From Fragum whitleyi (Eukaryota; Mollusca; Bivalvia; Cardiida; Cardiidae), in NCBI GenBank assembly GCA_948146395.1, contig OX411556.1, positions 28,195,653 to 28,259,652 on the forward strand: a stretch of 64,000 nt of DNA, read 5' to 3'. Every line of letters starts with the position of its first letter. Within the stretch, counting starts at the first letter, position 1. This document shows positions 45,661 through 58,429 of this stretch, one piece after another. The position numbers were made by a program, and so were the translations under genes. Below the pieces are notes generated by a model. That model did not search any database and had not been told where the DNA came from. It saw only the letters and a program-made list of their open reading frames with translations.

Positions 45661-45770
45661 GGTAATCGCTTAAAACATTAACGAAAACAGACTCCACAGT
45701 TCTAGGCTCATCAGTCTTCAGCGCGCTCTCGATACAGGCATTGGCATAATAGTTCTCAGAGGTGAACAAG

Positions 45771-45865
45771 ATGTTAGGCCAGATCTTATTGCTGTGTTTG
45801 GGTGCAACCCTTGTGTTAGGGGATATTAGAGCCGATATAGAGGCACTCAGGGAGAAAGTAGCCAA
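45771..45865 (+). CDS. Collagen exon 1 (signal peptide)
   Basis: The ATG has A at -3. It encodes residues 1-31 plus two bases, with hydrophobic core [13 protein letters not shown] and then [14 protein letters not shown]. The donor is AA|GTAAGT (phase 2). Confidence 0.85.
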
Positions 45866-48800
45866 GTAAGTGATAACTTGTTTGTCCATGTAACTGTCCG
45901 TCCGCCTACACATTAATATGATGTAATACGCTGTTTAGATTGATTGTCAAATTTCTTTCTTGCGTTCGTTCGTCTCCTTCTCATTCCGGCTTCTTCTTTG
46001 TCTTCTTCTTGTTACATTTTAATCATTGGTATTCTATTTTTATTGTTGACAACAAAAAATAGCAACGCTGTAGCTGAAATATTTATAAGAATACATATGT
46101 ATATCATTATGTCGCAAGTTTTAGTTTGTTGAAGAATTTGCGTTCTTAAATTGCATTTCACCGCAAACCTTGTACTCGGGTGTTCGATGGTTAAATAAAA
46201 TGATCGTGCCAGCCTTTGAATTTCAAGAGTAGTTGTTGTTGTTCAGAAACAGTGGCGGATTCGGGATTTTTGTAAAGGGGTTCGAAATTACAATTCCGAC
46301 AGTACTAGTCCGATATTCACAAATAAGTGGCCAGAACTATCAAAATTCTCTGATGTAAGTTAATAGGACCCTCTGGGAATCAGCTCCAGAAATGAATTGA
46401 AGACTGTTTTACACAGTCTTCAATTCTTTCTAAAAATGTTCACCATAGGTACAGTTAGTTACATCGTGAAATTGACATTCATCTCAATCAAAACCATTCT
46501 AAATCGCTCACTCAGCGCTCCATTCTCCCATTCCAAACATTCATTCAAATCGATCAAAAGCGCTCCAAATGACTAAAAAGAATACCTGAACAGCTACATT
46601 CAAAATAAATTTAAACGGGGAAAAAATCGCGATTTTACTGACATAATTGAAATTGTTAGCGTCTGATTAGTTCTCATGAAGAAATAGGAAGCAATTTAAA
46701 GAACTGTCATGCATATTTTATTAAAGGAGGTAATGAATATGGCCAATTTTGTTCGTCGTAAACAAAATTAGCGATATTGAATTACTTCCCTTTAATTTCA
46801 CTCAAAACTCGCTCCACACACTCATTCATTTTCATTCCAAATTCATTCATCTTATCAACTTTAAGATGTTTTAACTGTTTATATCTATCCAACACATTGT
46901 GTTGCTAATCTAGAGAATATTTTCATATTTTCACAAAAAACACGAGGAAAGCTAAAATAAAATAGTCCTCATGCAAAGCAGGGACTTCGAAATCCTTATG
47001 TGAGATAGCAGCTGGAGGCTAGGAAAGGATGCGGTGGTAGTACTGGTGTGAGAAATACCAGGGATCCCTGATTGTTAGGTGCTCCTGCCGCCGCGATATT
47101 ATTGAAATAATGTTGAAAGCGGCGTGAAACCACCTTTCAAACAAACAAACACTCAAATCGTTTTCCCTCTATCACCTATCTATGACTGAATTTACCCATG
47201 ACAATGAATTATAAAAGCATCAGGGCGAGGGGGTCGATTTAGCCGCCCGAACTTCATCTGGATCCACCACTGAGAAAATCTTGGGGTTCTTAAGGCAAGC
47301 CAGAAATACATGAAGATATACAGTTCTTCATTAAAATTCTTCGCAATCAGACTTAATTACATGTTTACTAAGGAGAATGGATTAAATGACTTAATAAGAC
47401 TGCGAAAGATTTTTAGGACATGCATTTAAATGTTTTCACCGCTTAACTTTTTATGCTGTTAAATTAAAATAGATATACAATTAATATCATCGTGAAATTG
47501 ACAAAGTGAACGATTTTGGAATGATTTGGGAATGATGTTGAATGAGTTGAGCGGAGCGAGTTTTGAGTGAAATTTAAGGGAGGCAATCGAATTTCACTAT
47601 TTTTTTTTGAGGATGAACAAAATTAGCGACATGTATAACCTCCCTTTAATAAGATATGCATAAAAGTTTTATAAACAGTTTCCTATTTCTTCAAGAACCA
47701 ATCAGACGCTTAGAATTTCAATTTTGTCAGTAAAATCGCGATTTGGTTCTCGCTTTATTTATTTTGAATGTAGTTTTTTATCTTAATTTTTTATTAATTT
47801 GTAGCGTTTTTGATTGGTTTGAGTGAGTGTTCCGAATGAATCAATGAAGCGCTGAGTGAGTGATTTAGAATGGTTTTGATTGGGATTAATATCAATTTCA
47901 CGATGTAACTAAATGTAACAAGAATATTAAAAAGAAAGCAATGGGTTGACATAATATTTCATGTTGGTGCACAGAAAGGATTCATATATTTGTCTTATTT
48001 TCAATGGTCAATCCGAGCCAGGATACCCTCTTATTTTGGTGTCATAAGCTCGATTCTAGTCTCAAAAACGAGCTAAAAAATATGCCTACGAGTTTATGAT
48101 TATAAGTATTTGATACAAAACGGCTTGTTAAGAGCCTATGTAAAAAGCAGCGAAGTAAGCGTTGGCCTATCGACCACGTGTCTGTTTGTCTGCTCATATC
48201 AATATTGTCCGCCCTGCGTTCAGGATGTAAACGTTTGTGAACTTTTTAAAAATTGAACCCAGCTTTTCACGTGAGTACACGTGCAAAGCTGGGTAAAATT
48301 TGCCAAACGCTTCGCAAATGTTTTCATTAATGGCGCAGTAGATTTTTGCATGTGTAATTATCATCCTTCTTTTTTTCTAGAGAGAAGGCGGAGATTGAAA
48401 CATGGCTGGAAAGGATTCGAGTCATTGAGCAGATTATGAGCGAGGAAAAGGAAGAATGTAAGTTCAAACCTTAATTCAGCAATGCGTTTAGAATTAAGAA
48501 CCTCCACAAACGCTTTAAATTTGCTTGAAAAGAGGGAATCATTTATTGAAAATTTGCAAACGTGTTCGTCTTAAATACGGAACATAAATGCAAGATTTAA
48601 GGAGGACCAGGTCGTCTAGGAATCCGCTTTTACGAAAGGACACGTACAAAGGTGAAAAGTGTGGTACAGTTAGTTTTATCGCGAACTTGACATTCAGTTC
48701 GATCAAAACCATTCTAAATCGCTCACTCACTCCATTCATTTATCGCAATAACTCATCAAAATCTCTCAAATACACCACCGAATCTTTAATAACTCAAAAT

Positions 48801-51800
48801 GGTCCAAAACGACGATCAAAATCTAATTTGAATTTATCAAATCGATCATTTGACTAGCGTGGATTTTAAAGTGTCTGATTTTGACGTGAAGGCACACGAA
48901 TTGCAAAATTCACAGATTTTTTTAAAGGGAGGTAATAAGATATCGTTAATTTCGTCCACTTTGGACAAAATTAGCGCTATTGTATTATCTCCATCAAAAT
49001 TCATTTAAATCACGCTCTACACACTAATCCTCAATATCAATCCATATTACTTTCAAATTCATTGACCTTGTCAATTTCACGATGTTGTTAACTGTACCAT
49101 ATTTAAACCGCTGATAGCGTTTTGTCATCCAGAGAGTTCTCTACTAGAATAATAAAAGAATTGGCTTGCACTTTTCTTCTGAAAATCTGCCCCGTGGTCA
49201 TGATAACGAAAAGTTTCTAAGACATCTATGAAATGATGCTGTGCAGTAAGTATATCCTGCTTTTCATGTTCACTTGTGTGCAAAAGGGGGAACCGTTTTA
49301 GATCGTTCCTTAACACTTTTTTCGCCCTGAACCCATGCTTCCTGGTACATTTTTCAACGACGATGAGCGAATTCTCGTTCCAAACACAAAATTTTATTTT
49401 CCACGGCCCAAACTTATCGGTAATTAAAAGTGCAAAACGGGAACTCGTTTTAAATCGTTCTAAATTTTTCATTCGTCCGAAACTTATCCATTACTGGCAT
49501 ACATTTCAACCGGATAATAAGTGTTTTCTTGTTCCGAACACGGGACTGGTTAATTTGATTTTCCACGGCCGAAATTTGTTATTTAATGTCAGTAAGAAAT
49601 TCTATAGATCTCTATCAGTCTGTTTAATTGTCGATTCTTGGTTTCCAATTGAATAATGATTTGAAATCATACTTAACACCAATTTTAATAATTTATAAGT
49701 CATATCACGCATAAGTTCACTTTTCCGTAAGCTTTCTTGGTATCATCAGTGCTTTGCCAGAGATCTGAAATGCCTATGGGCACCCAATATTACAATTTGT
49801 GGCTAGTCAACTGATTTCTCGTGTAATTGCAATCTTGTGGAAAGTCAACATTTTTTTCATCTTAAATGAGGAGAGAAACTAAGATTTTTTTCTTTCATTG
49901 ATCTGATTAAAACAGATAATACTGGACATGAGACCTTCTATAAATCGACCACCCAATGAAATCTATGGACAACATTGAAGGCTAAACGAAACAAGAAATA
50001 ACCACTCTGATTTCAATTGTGTCGTTAATTTCTATATAATTTATCTATTTCATTATTTAAGCCAGACCTACGTTCAGAATAACGGTTGTTCGATATTGTT
50101 TAAGAATGGTACCACGCTTTGCACGCAAGTAAGCGTGCAAAGCTGGATATCTTTTCTTAAACTTACTTTGAACGTTATATCATTTTGAAAGCAGGTCAGA
50201 TCAAACGAATCACCAGACCTATCTCATGGATCTGTTTTCGCGCTCGGTTTGCAATTCTGAGTTATCTAATCTAGTAAATTGCCAAGGAATGTTTATTGAT
50301 AACAGTAAATGAACCCAATTTAACTCGTTTAAATTTCCCCGCCGGAATTGCCGAAAAATTTCTTTGTTTTAAACCCAGTGATTTTCCATAACGTCTTGAA
50401 TTACGTAAATTTCAGTTCAATATCTATCATTACAGAATTCGCTTAAAAAAAATTGTAGTTTCTTTTTCGTCTACCCGACAATCCCTTTCAAACACGTTTC
50501 TTTTCCAGTAATATAAAACTTAGAGGCAGGTTTTTCAAATTTGATTACAGTAAGTTGCATCGTGAAATTGACATTCATCTCAATCCAAACCATTTTAAAT
50601 CACTCATTCAGCGCTCCATTCATTCATTACAAACACTCATTCAAATCGATCAAAAACGCTCAAAGTGACTAAAAAGAAACAATCAACAACTGCATTGAAA
50701 ATAAGTATAGATAGAAAAAAATTCGGGATTTCACTGACATAATTGAAATTGTAAGCGTCTTATAGGTTCTTGAAGAAATAGGAAGCTATTTAAAGAACTC
50801 GATGCATATTTTCTGAAAGGGGGGATATAAATATAGATAATTTTGTTCATCCCGAACAAAATTTGCGATATTGGTTTACCTCCCATTAAATTCACTCAAA
50901 ACTCGCTCCACACACTCACTCAATTTCATTCCAGAATCATTCCAAAATCATTCAATTTGTCAATTTCACAATGTTCTTAACTCTACTTGCCACCGGGACA
51001 GAACTGCTCTTATTGAGCAATAAACAACAAAAAGTGTTATAACATATGAAAAGATGTTGAAAATAATTTCGATGCTAGATCATTTTTTCCCAATCGTTAC
51101 TTGCAAAGTAAGATCTTTTGTCAAATCGTTACTTGCAAAGGAAAATCTTTTCTCCAATCGTTATATGGAGAGTAAGATCCTTTGTCCAATCATTACTCGC
51201 AAAATAAATGAGATGCGACAAAAAGATATTAAATTCATACTTTATATCAAAATCAAACAGGTAATAGGAGTAATTTTGTCTTCTTTTCCAGTAAAACGTA
51301 CGAAGAGACATGGTATCGTTTACGGCATCCCAGTGGTTGCAGGAGCTCCTGGATTACCCGGTAAGGGCGTAACTCCCGTTACGCAATTTACTCAAGTGCG
51401 TAAAAGAAATAATTCTCTGTTGAAAAAATGTCGTTGATGAATGATCATAAAAGCGCAACTCAAGTTCATTTAAGCTGTAGTTACGATGTTTTGATTATTC
51501 ACCAATGCTCAAACCATAAAAAGGGAGCGGACAGAGGGCATACCTTTTGTTAGTCCCCATATCGCCTTTATCCTATAAATTCTTTGGTCGTCGCCTTCTG
51601 AGTGCGTATAAATTTCAAAGTCCTAGATACGCATATGTACCGGGCATTCAGGCTGAACCAGATCACAACTCTTGTAATCTTAATCGAGGAAACTTGACTT
51701 TAATAACATTTACATGTATTTCTCTTTAACCATTATTGAACACCATTACTTTCATGATTTTCAAAGCGAAGAAAATCCTGTCACTCATTATTTTTCGTTA

Positions 51801-53341
51801 CCTTCCAGTAATATCCGCTAGGACATTTTCAGAATTTTACTTCAAGAGCAGATAAAATGATGCAATTGTTATAATTGGGTCTGTAGCGCAGTGGTCTAAA
51901 CCGCTAGGCAATTACCTGACAATAAACCGACAGACCCGATTCGAATACGCACGGAGTTGGATATAGTATTTATATTTTCCAAAATGTTTTAACTTAAATT
52001 TTATTTTTAAGTAAAGGGACAATCTTATTGTATCTTTAATTTCTTGTTTATAATATTTTGTACAGGCCGTTTTTTTCTTTATCAAATTCTATATCCATTT
52101 AATTTTCATGGAATTTATGAGCTGAAGTCACCTGTTCAAGCTGAGGTCAAGAGGTTTTTGGTTGTCGACTTTGCCCTTTTTTTTCTGACACAGTGACTGA
52201 ATTGAATTTTCTTCTTTCGTTCGTGAGATTTAATGCGAATGATATGATTACTGTTTTTCTTTCTTTTATACATTCCTATGCTTGTCGTTACTTCTGTTAA
52301 TTCTTTTTATGGAGTTCTTAATCCTATTTTTCATATCCATGGCGAAAAAGTACGCCAACTGAAAACCATTATGATATGCTTTGCTATTTAACCTTTGCAG
52401 GAGCCCCAGGATTCCCCGGTAAGAATGGTGCCCCGGGACCACGCGGTGTCCCTGGTCCCAAGGGAGAGAAGGGAGACCCAGGAGTGAGAGGACCACCAGG
52501 ACCCTACGGACCGTACGGAGAGGAGGGGCCCGAGGGTGAGGAAGGACCACAGGGCGTAAAGGGAATCCCAGGACCCACAGGATATCCAGGTTGAGTTACA
52601 CATCAAATAAAAAAAAATATCGCCGATTTAATGTTTAAACCTCGAGGTCTTCGAATTCGAGCAGCGTTCGATTACTTTCAATTTCACAAAAGGTTGACTT
52701 TTTTATAATAGACTAACGCCTTCAATATGTATAGAAGCGTTTAGTTCTTGTTCGTCATTTCGATTTAGAATTATGCCTTGAAATGCATTTTCTTATGGGA
52801 TCATGGCCCAGGAATACTTGTCTTAGAAACCATGGTAAATATTAACTAATGTAGAATAATTTATCTATTAATTTATGTATTTTTCTTGTTATATGTAGGA
52901 ATCCCCGGGGAAATGGGCGACGAAGGAGAAATCGGAGAGAATGGATTGGACGGACTTCAAGGCCCAACGGGACCTGTCGGAGATGAGGGGCCACAGGGAT
53001 TCCCCGGTCTCGAGGGACCAAAAGGTGACGTAGGATTAGTCGGACCTCCTGGCTTGAAAGGCGAAAACGGCACACAGGGTATGGTCGGTCCACAAGGAAT
53101 GCCGGGACTTCGCGGGCTTAAGGGCGCGGAAGGGGAACAGGGACCCAAGGGGCCCGCTGGTGTACCCGGTAGAAAGGGGCCACGAGGGTACCAAGGACTT
53201 AGGGGTGAAAAAGGGCCAGTAGGACCCCCGGGCAGACCAGTGCATTATAGATACATGGTTGCGGCCCCTGCTTACTATTACGCCGCTCCAAGATATGTCG
53301 CCGCTCCAAAACAATCCGGACCACCCACTGTCAAAGGTTAA
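45771..53341 (+). CDS. Secreted short-chain collagen (5 exons)
   Basis: Five exons in agreeing phases give 290 residues. Residues 1-17 are a signal peptide ([17 protein letters not shown]). Residues 18-58 are charged and helical and could help the chains trimerise. RTKR at 60-63 is a furin-type site, so the mature chain would start HGIVYG. Residues 75-257 are 61 unbroken Gly-X-Y triplets, many GP[PRK] or GEK, and the tail 258-290 is Tyr/Ala/Pro-rich ([18 protein letters not shown]). There is no fibrillar C-propeptide or C1q domain, so this is not a fibrillar collagen. Extracellular matrix, shell, periostracum or byssus are all possible sites; none is shown by the sequence. Exons beginning with a split Gly codon (G|GA) are typical of collagens. 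AATAAA lies 78 bp after the stop. Confidence 0.92.
46450..46881. mobile_element. TACAGTTA-family MITE in collagen intron 1
   Basis: Ends TACAGTTAGTTACATCGTG and ..TTTTAACTGT with the family's inner blocks (CAAAACCATTCTAAATCGCT, AAACAAAATTAGCGATATTG). It is about 430 bp with imperfect inverted ends. Confidence 0.7.
46996..47152 (+). mobile_element. SINE fragment with CAAA tail
   Basis: The body is in plus orientation (TATGTGAGATAGCAGCTGG, GGAGGCTAGGAAAGGATGC, GATTGTTAGGTGCTCCTGCC) ending in (CAAA)n. The head is missing. Confidence 0.6.
47476..47917. mobile_element. TACAGTTA-family MITE in collagen intron 1
   Basis: Opposite orientation to the copy at 46450. It contains GAATGAATCAATGAAG at 47834-47849, the short tetranucleotide seed that is expanded in the copy at 44530-45345. 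Confidence 0.7.
48257..48294. repeat. Hairpin, ACCCAGCTTT..AAAGCTGGGT
   Basis: ACCCAGCTTTTCACGTG, a 4-base loop, then CACGTGCAAAGCTGGGT. It is 86 bp upstream of collagen exon 2. A related hairpin with CACGCTTTGCACGC is at 50112-50145. Confidence 0.6.
48381..48457 (+). CDS. Collagen exon 2 (charged helix)
   Basis: The acceptor is TTTTCTAG and the donor T|GTAAGT. It encodes residues 32-57, [19 protein letters not shown] then SEEKEE, a likely short coiled coil. Confidence 0.85.
48665..49096. mobile_element. TACAGTTA-family MITE in collagen intron 2
   Basis: TACAGTTAGTTTTATCGCG at the left and GATGTTGTTAACTGTA at the right, with diverged middle. Confidence 0.7.
49276..49590. repeat. Two ~165-bp imperfect tandem units
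   Basis: GTGCAAAA.GGGAAC.CGTTTTA, TTCTCGTTCC/TTCTTGTTCC and TTTTCCACGGCC occur twice about 165 bp apart. The 126-codon frame over it is a by-product of the repeat and has no known motif. Confidence 0.45.
50546..50985. mobile_element. TACAGTTA-family MITE in collagen intron 2
   Basis: TACAGTAAGTTGCATCGTG at the left, AATGTTCTTAACTCTA at the right. It lies about 300 bp upstream of collagen exon 3. Confidence 0.65.
51292..51360 (+). CDS. Collagen exon 3 (cleavage motif, start of triple helix)
   Basis: The acceptor is TTTTCCAG and the donor G|GTAAGG. It encodes residues 58-80, including KRTKR followed by [11 protein letters not shown] and then GAPGLP. Confidence 0.9.
51877..51960 (+). repeat. 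tRNA-like sequence (SINE head or tRNA pseudogene)
   Basis: GTCTGTAGCGCAGTGGTCTA resembles an A box and CGATTCGAATACGC a B box, 46 bp apart. The acceptor and anticodon arms do not fold as a normal tRNA. No SINE body follows that I recognise. Confidence 0.35.
52401..52589 (+). CDS. Collagen exon 4 (Gly-X-Y)
   Basis: The acceptor is CTTTGCAG and the donor G|GTTGAG. It encodes 63 residues of unbroken Gly-X-Y ([13 protein letters not shown].. to ..GPTGYP) and starts and ends inside Gly codons. Confidence 0.95.
52899..53341 (+). CDS. Collagen exon 5 (Gly-X-Y, C-terminal tail, stop)
   Basis: The acceptor is ATATGTAG. Codons run from IPGEMGDEG through GPPGRP to the non-collagenous tail and TAA at 53339-53341. 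Confidence 0.95.
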
Positions 53342-53418
53342 CAAGACCCAAGAACATTGCCTCCCTATTGAAAACATAGATTGACCACAGTTTGAATCCA
53401 GCAACGACTAAAACAGCA

Positions 53419-53424
53419 ATAAAA
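53419..53424 (+). terminator. Polyadenylation signal of the collagen gene
   Basis: AATAAA, 78 bp beyond the stop codon. Further AATAAA-like motifs follow at about 53444 and 53452. Confidence 0.6.
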
Positions 53425-53595
53425 CTCACTCGCATCTAGTTATAATAAAATAATAAAATATCACGTGCATTTATCCCTTTCACGGTAACAAAGGTACATA
53501 GATCATGGAAAGTTTTCAACCAAACCATAGATAACGAATGTAATAGGCAATTAGATCTCTATACATGTATCATTATATAGATCAATGTTTATTAT

Positions 53596-53662
53596 CGCCT
53601 ATACAGGTCAATTATATTGCCAATATGTGAAATTGGCAATATCATTGACTGTATATAGGCGA
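53596..53662. repeat. 67-bp hairpin downstream of collagen gene
   Basis: CGCCTATACAGGTCAATTAT.. ATTGCCAAT pairs with ATTGGCAATATC.ATTGACTG then TATATAGGCG over a 7-base loop. It is probably a small MITE. Confidence 0.6.
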
Positions 53663-53759
53663 TATTTGCGAAATTCAATATAACCGTCAATAAAAATTGT
53701 CAATAATATTGATAGTGAATAGAACGCTTTTCTGAAACACAAAAAATGACAATAATTTG

Positions 53760-55970
53760 ATACAAATATGCAGACAAACAAAACTTTCATTTCCAAACCT
53801 CACGCGGACTTAAACCTCGGAGCTTCAAAAACAGACACACGTGGAATTAGGACAATGAATGGACTACAAAAAGTTAACGCATCGTATAAAGGCTAAAGGT
53901 TACGAAGTTGCTTGCACGTTTAAAGATGGGAACATTTTCAAACGTGTGCGATTGGTTGGCCGTCCTCTACGCAAGGCGTTCTTGTGTTCCGGATAGCGAA
54001 ATACTAGCGAGCGCCAAATGCAGATTTCGAACACGCTGGCAAACTAATTCGAGGTACCATCTCAGGAGTCTGAAGTCATCGCTTGTTCCTTCTGATTCGG
54101 TAGAAATACAACATCTATTTCCTTGTTGAAACCAAAGGCGAATGTTTAACGATCTGCTTTTTTGTGATATGAGTTATTGTAATGATAACATGTAAGTCAA
54201 AAATCAGATCGTGAGACAAATGCCCGTGGTTTAATATTTCTTACGAAAACGATGACGATAGTAGCCGCAAAAAAAACCCCGAACGTTTTTAAATACCGTC
54301 AAAGAGCGACCAAAAATACGGAAAAGTACCACCGTTACATAGTTGCCCACGGATGTTATGTGCAGTTTTGTGAGTTATTGTATTTTCCTAAATCCAAGTT
54401 ATTGTTTCAATGTAACATTATCGCACATTTTCTAATTAAATTTTCTTCTTTTTTCAATAGGTCTATGATTTCTCGCTTTAGTTTAACACATTTCAAAAGT
54501 GTAAATGCCGTACCTTCTATCTATTTGACCATTCTGAACGTTTTTACCCCGAGAACTTGTAAAAAAAATCAAATTTTTGACAAATGAATAATTTATTCAT
54601 CAATAATTTTTTCTTCACTAAAACCGTTTCCTTTTTCAAAAATAAACGAACAAATTAGATCAAACAATAGAGTCGTTGTTCTTAGAGCCCATCTCCTGCA
54701 AAGTCTAAAAAGTTTCCGTTCCTTTTATTTTGCATTTATATTGCGAAGTCGTGGCAAAGATGAAGAGAATATATTCTGAACTGATGGATCGCTGGCTACT
54801 TTTAAAGATATTTTCATTAAAGAAGGGGTTTTTGAACACAGTCGCTTAATAAAAGTGGTTGCTTAATAGACATGGTCGCTCGAGCAAGATTGACTGTATA
54901 CATAAAATAGACAAAAGACTAACAGCAAATCGATGGAGGGCTAATACGTCTTAACTGCAGCTTGAACAAGCTGTAGTTAAGACGTTTAGGTCGCTCGTCC
55001 ACTGAAATTACTGAAACAAAACGGAAAAAATGCCGGAGTTCTACAGTCACCTCATCATAAATGAACCTTTTTGGTGAACGTTTACGTTCACCAGTGTTAA
55101 TACTGCGACAGAACAATCCTGTCAGATGTTAAGAGGTTTTCAAAACAGTAGTGCTCACTAAGATTCAATTTACCTTTTTTCAAGAATTGTATCCGTCTGA
55201 CAACAATGCACTTTATTAATGGAGTGAAACAAGGATTCAAAATAACGTGTTGAAAGCTCAAAGACATTTTTTAAGTGCGAAATCATATGCAATTCTGAGA
55301 TCGGGTAAACGTTTTGCTTGCGTAAAACTACTTTTCAGACAGAGTGGGTAATTTGCCCCTTGTTTCCCAATGGTCTATGGGAGGTCACCCATGAATGGAA
55401 TTACTGGAATCAATGGTAACCTCCCCTGACACTAGTAATGTATATAAAACAATGGCCAATTAATGGAAATACCAGAATCCTGTAATTACATGCCTTTGAT
55501 TGGCGATCGATGATATATGTTGAGAAATGTATATCTGAAGCCAGATGCGAACTTGGGTCAGGTCATTTTCCTTTTATCGTAATTTTACATTTACATTACA
55601 TTTTTAAATTTCTCTTATCTCAACAAATGGAAGAATCACTCTAGTATGCCAACAGAAACGTCCACCATCAGTACTTTCAGTGCTTTGATATAAATTTAAA
55701 TTCGTATTTTTGCTTGACTGTAGCGATCTGTTAATTTTTGGAGATAAGACCCTAAGAACTCTCACACTCCTTTTCGGTATTTGTCCCCAGCCTAATGATG
55801 GATAATTGTAGAGCTGTGTGGGATGAGCAACTGGGGGATGTTTCAAAAAATCTTTTAAACAATTGTTTTCTGAAGTTGAGGCCAAAAGATAGGTATATAT
55901 CCAAAACCTTGCCAATCTAGAGAATAGTTCAATACTTACACAAAAACATGTAGATAGCTTTTTAAAACGA
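53760..55970. other. Intergenic, no gene recognised
   Basis: Open frames at 53908-54129, 54252-54587 and 55604-55987 have no known domain or splice context. The notable structure is a 38-bp hairpin at 54948-54986 (ACGTCTTAACTGCAGCTTG / AAGCTGTAGTTAAGACGT). Confidence 0.4.
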
Positions 55971-55972
55971 AA

Positions 55973-56427
55973 TACAGTTAACAACATCGTGATATTGACA
56001 AGGTGAATGATTTTGGAATGATTAAGGAATGAAATTGAATGAGTGTGAGGAGCGAGTTCTGAGTGAATTTAATGGGAGGTAATCCTATATCGCAAATTTT
56101 GTTCAGGATGAACAAAATTAGCGATAATAATTACCTCCCTTTAATAAGATATGCATAGAAATTATATAAATAGCTCCCTATTTCTATATAAACCTATCAG
56201 ACGCTTACAATTTCAATTATGTCAGTGAAATCGGGATTTTTTTTCTAGTTATATTTATTTTCAATGCAGTTGTTGATTGTATCTTTTTTAATGGTTTTGG
56301 AGCGTTTTTGATTGATTTGAGGTAGTGTCTGGAATGAATTAATGAATGAAAAAATGGAGCGCTGAGCGAGTGATTTATAATGGTTTTGATTAAGAGGAAT
56401 GTCAATTTCACGATGAAACTAACTGTA
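55973..56427. mobile_element. TACAGTTA-family MITE downstream of collagen gene
   Basis: TACAGTTAACAACATCGTG at the left and GATGAAACTAACTGTA at the right, with inner GAACAAAATTAGCGATAAT. It is the most complete copy in this orientation. Confidence 0.7.
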
Positions 56428-57393
56428 GTCTACATTTAAAGCAGGGACCTTCTTAAACCTTAAGAGAGGACCCTTATGGGCCTTACCACTGTATCCTTGG
56501 AATCTATTTTTGTTGACGCCGTACAAAAAACAACGGGGATTTGCTTTATTAATTTTACCCTATTTGGAATGAATTTCCTCTTGACCAATGCAATATATAG
56601 GCATCAGAGGGGGTTCGTTTGACGATTCAAGAGGATTCAGTAAGACTAATGTGACAATCTAAATCTGCTATCAAAATGACATGTCTTATTTATCATCAAG
56701 AATAGCGTAATAAGCGACCATTTTCATAAGCGACAACTTTTTGATGGCCCCCTTATTGGTCGCTTAACACAAGTGTTACTGTACTTACGACATTGTTTCC
56801 CATCACCAATCTACGGAATATTTGACACAACGCACTTACACCGTAAAAGAATGCGAAAGTCTGACGCAAACGAATCATCTAGAAATTGTTGATTGTATTA
56901 GACTGTTTCGACTGCACAAAAAATATACTTTTTATAACAATACAATTTTCTGAATCTAAGAAATCTTATCTTTGCGTTTTCCAAAATTTGATTTTGCATA
57001 ATTTTGGGATTGCCCCCCTTCTCCTGATGGATCATAAATGTGACCCGTAACTCAAAAAGGGACCATAAAATCTGGGTTGTGGGTAAAGTGCGGATCCTAA
57101 CCGGGCTGCGCAGACTGACCAGGGTCGGCACTTTACGCACTTGGGCCAAATTCTGAATCCCGAATTATCATTCTACCTAACAGTGAAGGAATTTCCAAAA
57201 GGCGACCCGCGATTGACCTTAAATATAACCGATTTTTTTTTTTAAAAAAAATATCTTATGGAGTTCCCAGATGGTCCTTTTTCGCGTGACAGGTCACAGA
57301 TACGAAGATGGGAGTGGATCTAGTGCCGGCCCAGGAGCTTTACTTTAAGGAGGTCAAACCATAAACGTACTCGTTTTATAATAGAAGCCTGTG

Positions 57394-57635
57394 CATGTCA
57401 TTTCCAACAATTTCACTTGTTCATAAAGCAAGGACACTGGACAGTCTGTGCATCCGCACAGTATGACCAGAATCTTCACACTATCAGCATTTTGTGTCTT
57501 GTTTTAGATAAATAGTGTCTTAAAGTATCTGTAGACAGTCAAGTTATCTTCTAATTACCTTTTGTAACTGTTAGGGCTGGTAATTGTTTGCATCGCGCAC
57601 ATATATCAAATTGTTGGAAATGTCCCGCACAGGCT
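57394..57635. mobile_element. GAGCCTGTG-family MITE, copy 4
   Basis: GAAGCCTGTGCATGTCATTT at the left, AAATTGTTGGAAATGTCCCG then CACAGGCTT at the right; inner CCGCACAGTATGACCAGAAT. Confidence 0.6.
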
Positions 57636-58170
57636 TATATAACACTGCAAAACTTTTTTAAGTAGCAACTCAGGGAAACTACAAAAATGGCTGTTTTAAT
57701 TTTAATTTTCGCTTGAAATGCCACTTCTAACATATGGGATGCATTAGTTGTGACCCGTCAGGCGAAGTCTCGACCCTAGTCAGATTGGACGGGCTGACTA
57801 GAGTAGAAACTTGGCTGTTTATTTTTGCGAAATAAGAATGATCATTCTACCTTTCTGTGAAAGAAATTTTAAAATACGACTTCCTATTGATCCCTCTTTT
57901 TTTTCAAAATTTGGTGATTGTTCAAGGAAAACTGCTGTCGAGTTCGCTAAAGATTATCCACCAACTTGAGATTCGCATTGAAATAATGTAACTCCAAAAA
58001 TGTTCGTCTGGATTTGTTCTTTCTGATTGGTCGAAAAGTTGGGTGTATTAACGAATGAAAACAATTTTAAGTACGCAGCTATTATGTTAACTTCAATTCA
58101 AAATAGTCCAATTAGAAATCTGTTTCTTGTTGGAATATCATTTTTCATCTTTGCTTCATGATATTGATTA

Positions 58171-58339
58171 TAAGATATGAATTGAGTATTTGTTGATTTC
58201 ATGGACTAAAAGTATAAAATATAAAACTTAAAACATAATCACACTCATGTATGAATCCGCTCCGCGTATTCATACAGTGGGATTATATTTTTAGTTACAC
58301 AACCCAATGAGATCAACAAATACTCAATTCACATCTTAA
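58171..58339. mobile_element. 169-bp foldback MITE
   Basis: TAAGATATGAATTGAGTATT, then TGTTGAT, pairs with ATCAACAAATACTCAATTCA, then CATCTTA. An inner hairpin TATGAATCC.CTCCGCG.ATTCATA sits at the centre. Confidence 0.7.
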
Positions 58340-58429
58340 TAAGGACTCTAACCTAGACGTCTACTCAATAAAGAAGTTATGTTGGCCGCTTATTTTAAAG
58401 GCATCCATAATTGTAGAATATATGCTCCG

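Noticed and set aside
45503..45913. 136-codon minus-strand frame [20 protein letters not shown]
   Set aside because: It lies antisense to the collagen promoter and signal-peptide exon; the plus-strand reading explains the region and has splice signals.
52266..53404. Minus-strand frames opposite the collagen exons
   Set aside because: They mirror the Gly-X-Y codon pattern (Pro/Ser/Leu-rich) and are shadows of the plus-strand exons.
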